NCBI GenBank assembly: GCA_001303545.1
Contig: LJUA01000049.1
Coordinates: 1-14,127 of the forward strand
Source: Dehalococcoidia bacterium SM23_28_2
Lineage (GTDB): Bacteria > Chloroflexota > Dehalococcoidia > SM23-28-2
Direction: 5' to 3'
DNA length: 14,127 nucleotides
Position numbers and translations under genes: made by a program
Shown here: in pieces, positions 1 through 6,740 of the stretch
Layout of the letters: each line of letters begins with the position of its first letter
How positions within the stretch are numbered: position 1 is the stretch's first letter
The notes under the pieces: generated by a model
The model's database searches: none
What the model was told of the DNA's origin: nothing
Seen by the model: the letters and a program-made list of their open reading frames with translations, nothing else

Positions 1-315
1 GAGCCCTGTTTCGTAATAAGCGTGGCGGCGCGCATGGTGGGCATGCATGCCCAGACCCTCCGCTATTATGAGCGAATGGGCATCATCGCCCCGTCACGTT
101 CTCGGGGGCGCATACGTCTGTATTCTCAGGCGGACATCAACCGCCTGCTCCAGATCCAGCGCCTGATCAACGACCTGGGGGTGAACCTGGCGGGGGCGGA
201 GGTGATCCTGCGCCTCAACGATCGCATCCGGCAGATGGAAGAGGAGATGGAGGAGCTGCGGCACCGGTTGCAGCGCATCCGCGACAGGCGCCTGCCCGCG
301 CCACCGGAGGAGTGA
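1..315 (+). CDS. hspR: HspR-like MerR-family transcriptional repressor, 5' partial
   Basis: The reading frame is open from the first base of the window, so the gene begins upstream. The GTG at 22 is internal, because the preceding codons (EPCFVIS) continue the usual HspR N-terminus of the form '(Y/F)VISVAA'. The visible part has the MerR winged-helix signature: VAARMVGMHAQTLRYYERMG, then an Arg-rich wing with RLYSQADINRL, then VNLAGAEVIL. It ends in a charged coiled coil (LNDRIRQMEEEMEELRHRLQ) that would dimerise. Family knowledge: HspR represses dnaK-operon and clpB-type chaperone genes with DnaK as co-repressor. Here it sits 28 bp upstream of a GerW-family gene and about 470 bp upstream of clpC, which fits a heat-shock regulator. 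No HAIR operator (CTTGAGT-N7-ACTCAAG) was found by eye in the visible part, so the target cannot be confirmed from this window. Confidence 0.85.
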   Translation, partial: EPCFVISVAARMVGMHAQTLRYYERMGIIAPSRSRGRIRLYSQADINRLLQIQRLINDLGVNLAGAEVILRLNDRIRQMEEEMEELRHRLQRIRDRRLPAPPEE

Positions 316-343
316 GGGGTCGTTCTAGAGGGGGGATAGGACA

Positions 344-691
344 ATGCCAACGCCGACAGAAGAACTGGTTGCCAGCATCAGCGAGAAGCTGAAGGTCGCC
401 GCCAACGTCAAGGTGGTCTACGGCGAGCCACAGGTAGTCGAGGGCAAGACCATCATCCCTGTGGCTGTGGCCTCTTACGGCTTCGGCGCCGGCAGCGGCA
501 CGGGCCCTCAGGGGGAAGGCAGTGGTGGCGGTGGTGGCGGCCTGCGCGTCAAGCCGTTGGGCGTGGTGGAGGTAACCGCCGAAAGGACGCGCTTCATTCC
601 CGTCATCGACGTCAATCGCTTGGCCACGCTGGGCCTGATTGCTCTGGTTGTGGTTCTCTTCTGGTTCCGGCGTACATTCCGGCGGCGGTAG
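344..691 (+). CDS. gerW: GerW/YtfJ-family (spore_YtfJ) membrane-anchored protein
   Basis: This 115-residue protein has the GerW family layout. The N-terminal helix (EELVASISEKLKVAANVKVVYGEPQVVEGKTIIPVA) is followed by VASYGFGAG, a Gly-rich stretch (residues ~47-66) and a strand ending in VKPLGVVEVTAE. A single C-terminal membrane helix (LATLGLIALVVVLFWF, ~92-107) is capped by Arg residues, so most of the protein would face the cytoplasm. In Bacillus, GerW (YtfJ) is needed for germination. Homologues occur widely in non-sporulating bacteria, where the role is not established. The start is supported by the purine-rich GGGGGATAGG just before ATG. It probably shares a transcript with the HspR-like gene 28 bp upstream. 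The family assignment is firm; the biological role is not. Confidence 0.8.
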   Translation: MPTPTEELVASISEKLKVAANVKVVYGEPQVVEGKTIIPVAVASYGFGAGSGTGPQGEGSGGGGGGLRVKPLGVVEVTAERTRFIPVIDVNRLATLGLIALVVVLFWFRRTFRRR

Positions 692-692
692 C

Positions 693-746
693 CGTAGCTG
701 CAGGGCTTGAGCCCTGCGGGAGCAGACCTAAGGGGCTGCAGCTACG
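693..746. repeat. nested palindromic element (REP/PU-like) between gerW and clpC
   Basis: The outer arms are 11-bp perfect inverted repeats (CGTAGCTGCAG at 693-703 and CTGCAGCTACG at 736-746). They enclose a second hairpin with a 7-bp stem (GCAGGGC at 700-706, GCCCTGC at 711-717) and a TTGA loop. The two stems share bases 700-703, so they are alternatives or a branched structure. No U-tract follows, so it does not look like a classic intrinsic terminator. It resembles dispersed palindromic elements with a 'GCAGGGCTTnAGCCCTGC' core found between genes in some bacteria. It could modulate read-through from gerW into clpC. Confidence 0.6.
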
Positions 747-784
747 ACTGAAGAGACAAGGTCTAATCGAGAGGTGAAGTCATC

Positions 785-3272
785 ATGATGAGACAGGACA
801 GATTCACAGAACAGGCCCAGGAGGTGCTCTCCGCCTCCCAGGAGCTGGTGCGCAAGGAGCGCCACGCCCAGTGGGACGTGGAGCATGTGCTGTTCGTTCT
901 GCTGAACCATCCGGGAGGCCTGGCCCAGCTGATCCTGGAGCAGCTTAAGGTCGACCCCCGCCAGGTCAGCGAGCGGGTAGCGGCCGTCCTGGAGCGCATG
1001 TCCAGGCTGGCCTACGATGTCGTCCAGGTCTACACCACCCCTCGCATCGTGCGCATGCTGGAGGCGGCCAACGCCGAGGCGGAGCGCTTCAAGGACGAGT
1101 ACGTGGGCGTGGAGCACCTGCTCATCGCCATCGCCGACGAGCGAGAGGGCGAGTCGGCCAGAATCCTGCGCGAGTTCGCCATCGACAAGGAGCGCATATA
1201 CCAGGCGCTGGCCCAGATCCGCGGCGATACCCGCATCACCGACCAGCGGGCGGAGAGCAAGTACCGTGCCCTGGAGCGCTACAGCATCGACCTCACCGAG
1301 CTCGCCCGCCAGGGCAAGCTCGACCCTGTCATCGGCCGCGACATGGAGATCAGGCGGGTGATGCAGGTGCTCAACCGCCGCACCAAGAACAACCCGGTGA
1401 TCATCGGCGAGGCGGGCGTGGGCAAGACGGCCATCGCGAACAACCCGGTGATCATCGGCGAGGCGGGCGTGGGCAAGACGGCCATCGCCGAGGGCCTCGC
1501 CCAGAAGATCGTCGCCGACGATGTCCCCGAGAACCTGAAGGGCAAGCGGGTGCTGGCCCTGGACATGGGGGCGATGGTGGCCGGCAGCAAGTTCCGCGGC
1601 GAGTTCGAGGAGCGCCTGAAGGCGGTGATGGACGAGATCAAGCGGGCCCAGGGTGAGGTCATCGTCTTCATCGACGAGATCCACCAGGTGATGGGCGCCG
1701 GCGCCGCCGAGGGGTCGATCGACGCCAGCACGATGATGAAGCCCGCCCTCTCCCGCGGCGAGCTCCAGTGCGTGGGCGCCTGCACCCTCGACGACTACCG
1801 CCAGCACATCGAGAAGGACCCCGCCCTCGAGCGACGGCTGTCGCCCGTGTACATCGACGAGCCCTCGCTGGAGGACACCGTGGAGATGATCAAGGGCCTC
1901 CGCCCGCGCTACGAGGCCCACCACAAGGTGGAGATAACCGACGAGGCGGTCGAGGCGGCGGTCAAGCTGTCCAGTCGCTACGTCACCGACCGCTTCCTGC
2001 CCGACAAGGCCATCGACCTCATCGACGAGGCGGCCAGCAAGCACATCATCGAGGCCCAGGCCCTCTCGCCGGAGCTGCGGGAGGCGAAGGGTCGCATCGA
2101 TGAGCTGGCCCGCGAGGAGGAGGCGGCATCCGGTCGCCAGGACTACGAGGAGGCGACCCGCATCAAGAGCGAGCGGCTGCAACTGGAGAACGAGTACGAG
2201 TCTGCCAAGAACCAGTGGGAGGCGGAAGAGAGGATCGACCTGACGGTGAGCGCGTCCGACATCGCCAGCCTAGTGGCCAGCATGACCGGCATCCCTGTCG
2301 ACCGGCTGATGGAGGGGGAGGCCGACAAGCTCCTGCACATGGAGGAGCGCATCCACCAGCGCATCGTCGACCAGAAGGAGGCGGTGGCCGCCGTATCGGA
2401 CGCCATCCGCCGCGCTCGCTCCGGCCTCAAGGACCCCAAGCGGCCCATCGGCAGCTTTGTCTTCCTCGGCCCCACCGGCGTGGGCAAGACGGAGCTGGCC
2501 AAGGCCCTGGCCGAGTTCATGTTCGACGACGAGGACGCCATGGTGCGCGTAGACATGTCCGAGTACCAGGAGCGCCACACGGTGTCCCGCCTGATCGGCG
2601 CGCCGCCGGGGTACGTGGGCTATGAGGAGGGCGGCGGCCTCACCGAGGCCGTGCGCCGGCGGCCCTACCGGGTTGTTCTGTTCGACGAGGTGGAGAAGGC
2701 CCACCCGGACGTGTTCAACATCCTTCTCCAGATACTGGAGGACGGTCGCCTCACCGACGGCCACGGTCGGACGGTGGACTTCCGCAATACGGTGGTGATC
2801 ATGACCTCCAACCTGGGCACGTCCGAGTTCCAGCGGCCGGCGGTGGGCTTCATGCCCAGCGAGCGGCAGACCAAGGGCGAGCGGGAGCGGCTGCGCGGCA
2901 CCGTGGAGAAGGCGCTCAAGGAGGCCTTCCGGCCCGAGCTGCTCAACCGCATCGATGAGACGATCATCTTCGAGCCGCTGACGGAGGAGGACCTGAAGCA
3001 GGTGGTCGAGCTGCTGACCAACGACGTGCGCAACCGGAGGCGTCGACCTGGAGCTGACGGAGGCGGCCAAGGAGGCCTTGGTGAAAGAGGGCTTCGACCC
3101 CGTGTTCGGTGCCCGCCCCCTGCGGCGGACGGTGCAGCGGCGGGTGGAGAACCCGCTTTCGAAGCGCATTTTGGCCGGCGAGTTCGGCGAGGGCGACACG
3201 GTGCTTGTGGACATCGAGGGCGAGGAGTACGTGTTCGCCCGCAAGGAAGAGGCGAAGGTGACCGCCGGGTAG
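785..3272 (+). CDS. clpC: ClpC-type AAA+ unfoldase, with duplicated Walker A and 3' frameshift
   Basis: ClpC feeds proteins to the ClpP protease. Domains in order are the Clp_N repeats (~4-140), the first AAA+ module, a short UVR-bearing middle domain (~460-490; AREEEAASGRQDYEEATRIK), and the second AAA+ module with Walker A GPTGVGKT (562-569) and Walker B LFDE (D634, E635). The short middle domain and the VGF loop (687-689), the ClpP-docking motif, separate it from ClpB. The first module has Walker A twice (208-215 and 225-232) through a 51-bp tandem repeat; its Walker B is VFIDE (D297, E298). Near 3038 the frame shifts. The continued frame ends at 3280 with an unrelated Arg-rich tail, while the expected end (GVDLELTEAAKEALVKEGFDPVFGARPLRR...) lies in the +1 frame and stops at 3272. 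The ATG at 785 follows GAGAGGTGA. As written, the protein would lack its C-terminal small domain. Confidence 0.9.
1387..1488 (+). repeat. perfect 51-bp tandem duplication inside clpC
   Basis: Two identical 51-bp units, 1387-1437 and 1438-1488, follow each other directly. Each encodes the 17 residues NNPVIIGEAGVGKTAIA, including a complete Walker A. The family normally has one copy, followed at once by EGLAQ. Identity stops one base outside each unit (A1386 against C1437; G1438 against C1489). The length is a multiple of three, so the frame is kept. Confidence 0.97.
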
Positions 3273-3286
3273 GCGGCTAGCCAGCC

Positions 3287-3349
3287 GCTCGTCCTGAGCT
3301 TGTCGAAGGGCGAGCGGGGGCTCATGGTTCGACCAGGCTCACCATGAGC
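3287..3349. repeat. two tandem hairpins, dispersed intergenic repeat type
   Basis: The first hairpin (3287-3315) has nine-base arms GCTCGTCCT and AGGGCGAGC, with one G-T pair, around a TGAGCTTGTCGA-type core. The second (3320-3349) has perfect nine-base arms GCTCATGGT and ACCATGAGC around a 12-nt loop. The pair CCTTCGACAAGCTCAGGACGAG and GGTTCGAC(C)AGGCTCACCATGAG, read on either strand, resembles a repeat seen between genes in many unrelated environmental bacteria (from memory). It lies just after clpC and could also stabilise or end its transcript, but there is no T-run. Confidence 0.65.
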
Positions 3350-3393
3350 GATCCATGATCTCTCACATGCCTTGAAAGACCGCCCATCGCTAG

Positions 3394-3422
3394 TTGCGCC
3401 TAGCAGTCGAGCCCGCTATCAT
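3394..3422 (+). promoter_or_regulatory. sigma70-type promoter for bioY
   Basis: TTGCGC (3394-3399) and TATCAT (3417-3422) are separated by exactly 17 bp. A start point near 3429 would leave only a few bases before the bioY ATG at 3434, giving an almost leaderless message. That would explain why no Shine-Dalgarno sequence precedes that ATG. Confidence 0.5.
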
Positions 3423-3433
3423 AGACGCAATCA

Positions 3434-4382
3434 ATGGCTCAGGAGAGGTTTTTCTATGCGTATGAACAGCCGTACCGAGGCCCTGGCCTGCCTTTCACCC
3501 CCGTGCCGATCACCGGCCAGACCTTCGCCGCGCTCCTGGTGGGCGCGCTTCTCGGCAGCCGCCTGGGGGCAGCGAGCATGGTCACCTACTGGTCTCAGGG
3601 GGCAGCGGGCCTGCCCGTCTTCGCCGGCGGCATGGGCGGCTGGGCTTATGCCACTGGCCCCACGGGCGGCTACATCGTGGGCTTCATCCTACGCCGTGGG
3701 CTTCCTCGCCGAGCGGGGCTGGGATCGCCGTCCCTGGACGATGGCCCTGGCCATGCTGGTGGGACAGGCTCTCATCTACGTCGGAGGGCTCTCCTGGCTG
3801 GCCCACTTCAGCTCTGACAAGAGCGTCTTCGAGATGGGGCTCTATCCGTTCGTCCCCGGCGATGCCGTGAAGCTACTGGTGGCCGCCTCTCTCGTGCCCT
3901 CGGGTCGAGCCGCCCTCAGCGCCCTGCCGATGGTCGGTCTCCCCACCAGGGCCACGGGCTGGACGCTGGCTCTCCCCTGGCGCTGGCTTTACGGCCTGGG
4001 CGCCTCCCTTCTGCTGATCGGCTCGCTTCTGCCCTGGGGCACCGATGCCGGACGTCAGGCCTCCGTCAACGGCCTTGCGGCGGGAGAGGGCGTGGTGACC
4101 CTGATCGCCGCCGCTCTGGCCTTCGTGGGGGTGGCCCTGGCCTGGCGGGGACTCCTCGCGCCTTTCTTCTCCCACCTCTGGCAGTCGACGGTGGCCGTTG
4201 TGGCCGGCTTCGTGGCCTTCTTCAACATCATCCACGCCGTTGCCGATGAGTCCTTCTGGCTGGCGAGCGTCGGTCCCGGCCTGGCGCTCATCGCCGTCGG
4301 TGCGGTGGTCATCTTCCTGGCCGCAGTGGGGGAAGGAGCGCCCGAGGGCGAGGATACGCCTATCGGCGACGAAGGGCGCTAG
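3434..4382 (+). CDS. bioY: BioY biotin-uptake protein with extra C-terminal membrane domain, frameshifted
   Basis: BioY is the substrate-binding S component for biotin import, alone or with ECF energising subunits (none is in this window). The first part has the BioY signature PFTPVPITGQTFAALLVGALLGSRLG, GAAGLPVFAGG and GPTGGYIVGF. The rest of the domain (YAVGFLAERGWDRR, LIYVGGLSWLA, PFVPGDAVKLLVAA) is in another frame, joined near 3686-3690. Removing one base there gives GGYIVGFIYAVGFLAERG, which reads naturally. After the BioY domain about 145 residues follow with four predicted membrane helices, starting with LLLIGSLLPWG and ending in an acidic tail; BioY proteins usually stop at ~190 residues. 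The start at 3434 lacks a Shine-Dalgarno site. An ATG at 3456 after AGGAGAGG is in the other frame and does not encode BioY. A terminator follows. Either an indel error or a decayed gene. Confidence 0.85.
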
Positions 4383-4428
4383 GGGACGCCTCAGGCAGCG
4401 CAGAGCCTGCATTTTAGCAGCGGTATTG

Positions 4429-4458
4429 GGGGTCGGGGTTTTTCTCCCGGCCCCTTTT
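4429..4458 (+). terminator. intrinsic terminator after bioY
   Basis: A nine-pair stem, GGGGTCGGG (4429-4437) with CCCGGCCCC (4446-4454) and one G-T pair, has an eight-base T-rich loop and is followed by TTTT. It lies between two convergent genes. The T-run is on the plus strand, so it mainly ends bioY transcription, although the GC stem could also slow polymerase coming from the minus-strand operon. Confidence 0.7.
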
Positions 4459-4462
4459 GCTA

Positions 4463-5869
4463 TCAGCGCACCTTCACCGTATCGACGGTCACCGTGTCCG
4501 GCAGGGTGTAGCCGCGGAAGGCCAGGAACCCCAGCAGGGCCGATAGGCCGGCCACTGGCCCCACCAGGCGAATGCCCAGCGGGTTGGCGGCCGTGCTCCC
4601 CAGTACGAGCAGAGAGGCCAGAATGAGGGGGAACAGGGCCGAGGCCCACTTCTCGAGGGTAGCCTGAGTGCCGTAGTAGATGGCCTCCCGTCGCATGCCC
4701 GTCTTCAGCTCGTCGTAGTCGATGATGTCGGCCATGATGGCGTTGGGGAAGGTGAAGACGGCCGCCATCGGCAGCCCCATGAGGGCGACAAAGAAGACCG
4801 CCTGGAGCAGCTTGTCGATGCCCGGCAGGAAGCCCATGAAGGCGATGAACGGCAGGTAGACCCCTCCTATGAGCATGGCAGCCGAGTAGACCCAGGCCTT
4901 GCCTCGCCGCAAGGACATCCGGTAGACGAGGGGAAGGCAGAGCAGGACAACGACGATCGCCGCCGCCGTCAGCAGGGCGACGGCGGTGCCCTCCGCCACG
5001 CCGAACTCCAGTCCGAACAGTTGGAGGGTGGCCGGGCTGCCCGTCTCCACTCTGGCGATGTCGCTGGGGAGATCGCCCAGGAAGACGGCGCCAGACCAGA
5101 AGGGGAGGGCGGCGGTCATCATCGATATGGACATGTTGAACAGGATGAAGGTGGGCAGGAAGAACAGGAACGGCCTGTTGGTGAAGGTGGAGCGAATGGC
5201 CTGCAGCGGGTTCACCTGCGCCGGCTCCACGTCCAGGCGCACGTGCCGCCAGGCGCCGGACAGGGCGATGTAGCGAGAGGCCATGCCCATCACGGCCATG
5301 CTGATGGCCATCGCCTGGAAGCCGAAGGCGTCTCGTATGATCCCGCTGCCCACCAGGGCGATGGCCGCGCCCACCGTGCCGAAGAACACCTGCCAGGTCA
5401 CTATGCTCACGCGTCCCTTAGAGGTCACGGCGATCTCCGGCAAAAGGGATTCGAAGGGCCCGCCGGATAGGGTGCTGAACAGGTGGAAGGCCTCCAGCAT
5501 GAGGAAGAAGTAGAGGGCGTTGGTCATGCTCTCGCCAGCGACAGGGGGCGTCCAGAGGAGGACGAAGAACACGGCGTAGAAGGGGGTGGCCAGCAGCACG
5601 AAGGGGATACGCCGTCCCCAGCGGGAGCGCGTGCGGTCGCTCCACCAGCCGATAATCGGGTCGTCCAGGGCCTCGATGATGCGGGCGGCGGTGAACAGAG
5701 CGCCGAGGACCAGGATGTTCATCCGCTTCTCGATGTCGGCGTCGGCGGGAGGGGCGTAGAAGTAGATGAGCCAGAGGTCCTTGGAGCGGGCGATGACGTT
5801 GCCCCCGAAGCTGCCGGAGGCATAGACCAGCCTGTTGAACAGCGGCAGTTCTCGGGTCTCGTTAGCCAC
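4463..5869 (-). CDS. GPH/MFS_2-family cation symporter, possible lipid or sugar transporter
   Basis: The 468-residue protein has about 12 membrane helices and the glycoside-pentoside-hexuronide (MFS_2) signature RIIEALDDPIIGWWSDRT (63-80), followed by RSRWGRRIPFVL. In MelB, the family model, two acidic residues in this helix bind the coupling cation. By position the first is Glu66 here instead of Asp and the second is Asp70, so coupling is plausible. The family covers sugar symporters and also MFSD2A, which moves lysophospholipids. Because the operon partners are an acyltransferase and a flippase-like protein, a lipid substrate is as likely as a sugar; sequence alone does not decide. Translation starts at GTG (5867-5869) preceded by GAGAGGGAAC. 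It is the last gene of a minus-strand operon, 40 bp after the acyltransferase. Confidence 0.8.
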   Translation of the reverse strand: MANETRELPLFNRLVYASGSFGGNVIARSKDLWLIYFYAPPADADIEKRMNILVLGALFTAARIIEALDDPIIGWWSDRTRSRWGRRIPFVLLATPFYAVFFVLLWTPPVAGESMTNALYFFLMLEAFHLFSTLSGGPFESLLPEIAVTSKGRVSIVTWQVFFGTVGAAIALVGSGIIRDAFGFQAMAISMAVMGMASRYIALSGAWRHVRLDVEPAQVNPLQAIRSTFTNRPFLFFLPTFILFNMSISMMTAALPFWSGAVFLGDLPSDIARVETGSPATLQLFGLEFGVAEGTAVALLTAAAIVVVLLCLPLVYRMSLRRGKAWVYSAAMLIGGVYLPFIAFMGFLPGIDKLLQAVFFVALMGLPMAAVFTFPNAIMADIIDYDELKTGMRREAIYYGTQATLEKWASALFPLILASLLVLGSTAANPLGIRLVGPVAGLSALLGFLAFRGYTLPDTVTVDTVKVR

Positions 5870-5909
5870 GTTCCCTCTCGGGCCTCAGGAGGCGCTTCAT
5901 GCGGCGGGT

Positions 5910-6740
5910 CTAGCGGCTGGCTGGCTCCTGGGCCAGCGCTTCCTCGATGGCCGACGCATAGGCGCCCCAGAGCTCGCGCGGTAGCTGGCGGCCGATGGCC
6001 ACCATCACCTGCTGGCTGGCCAGGCGGTCGCGCTCCCCCTTCTCCACGCCGCGCGCTACCCGGATGGATAAGGGGGAGCCAAAGGACGCGATGAGCCTCC
6101 CTTCTTCCTCGAAGATGCCGACGGGGAGTATAGGTATGCCCCGCTCGCTCAGGGAGAAGAGGAACAAGCCTACCCCCGGCATGGGCTCGATAAGCTGTCC
6201 GGTGCCTGTCGCCTCGGGGTACAGACCGATGGCCTCTTCCCTGTCGCGTACCACGTTCAGAATCGAGCGCATGGCGGCCGCTCGGCCCACGCCCCGTTCG
6301 GCAGCGCGGGGTACGATCACCAGTCCGTACACCTGGGCGATGCGCCGGAATAGCCAGTGGGTCGCCCAAACGGGCACGGGGAGCGGGCCCAGGCGGAAGT
6401 CGTACCACTCGCTGGTCATCAGCCAGCGCAGCGATTTCTGGCTCGTCCGCCGCCGGGCCACGGCATGAGAGGCCAGCATGCCGCCCCAGTATACTTTCAG
6501 GCCCGGCCGCTCGTAGTGATTGGCCACCAGAACGAAGGAGCCTTCGGCCGGTATCTGCTGGACGTTGCGAGCCTGGGGCTTGGGCCTGGCGGCCATGAGG
6601 GTCGCTTCCACGTCCGCTGCCAGGATGCGAGTCCGGCCGCGAAGCACCGCCCAGATGAACTTCAGGATGAGGGGGATGCGCAGGCGGTAGACCTCGCGCC
6701 GTCCTCGAACTGGCTTGTCCATGCCCTTCACCGGTCTCAT
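5910..6740 (-). CDS. PlsC-like lysophospholipid/glycerolipid acyltransferase, divergent active site
   Basis: PlsC-family enzymes transfer an acyl chain from acyl-CoA or acyl-ACP to glycerolipids at the inner membrane. Visible landmarks, numbered from 6740, are an N-terminal hydrophobic amphipathic segment, block I FVLVANHYERPG (His75), block II GLVIVPR (Arg145) and block III LYPEATGTG (Glu176). Block I in canonical members is NHxxxxD; here the Asp position is Gly80. Block III usually reads FPEGT; here Gly is Ala. The enzyme may use altered chemistry or substrate, or act on something other than a standard glycerolipid. The ATG at 6740 overlaps the upstream stop as TAATG, which suggests translational coupling. 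A second ATG at 6722, after GAAGGG, would drop six residues and is an equally good start. Length 276 or 270 residues. Confidence 0.75.
   Translation of the reverse strand: MRPVKGMDKPVRGRREVYRLRIPLILKFIWAVLRGRTRILAADVEATLMAARPKPQARNVQQIPAEGSFVLVANHYERPGLKVYWGGMLASHAVARRRTSQKSLRWLMTSEWYDFRLGPLPVPVWATHWLFRRIAQVYGLVIVPRAAERGVGRAAAMRSILNVVRDREEAIGLYPEATGTGQLIEPMPGVGLFLFSLSERGIPILPVGIFEEEGRLIASFGSPLSIRVARGVEKGERDRLASQQVMVAIGRQLPRELWGAYASAIEEALAQEPASR

Noticed and set aside
1..800. HAIR or CIRCE heat-shock operators
   Set aside because: The CTTGAG at 705-710 has no matching ACTCAAG arm, and no TTAGCACTC-type repeat was found.
728..2182. 484-residue ORF antisense to clpC
   Set aside because: Its composition (Leu, Asp, His, Val-rich) is the usual product of reading GC-rich coding DNA in reverse; the clpC frame has clear domains.
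2270..3325. 351-residue minus-strand ORF over the clpC 3' end
   Set aside because: Shadow ORF; the opposite strand encodes the second AAA+ module of ClpC.
3456..3690. ATG at 3456 with good AGGAGAGG as the bioY start
   Set aside because: This frame encodes no BioY-like sequence before 3690; the BioY N-terminus is in the frame of 3434.
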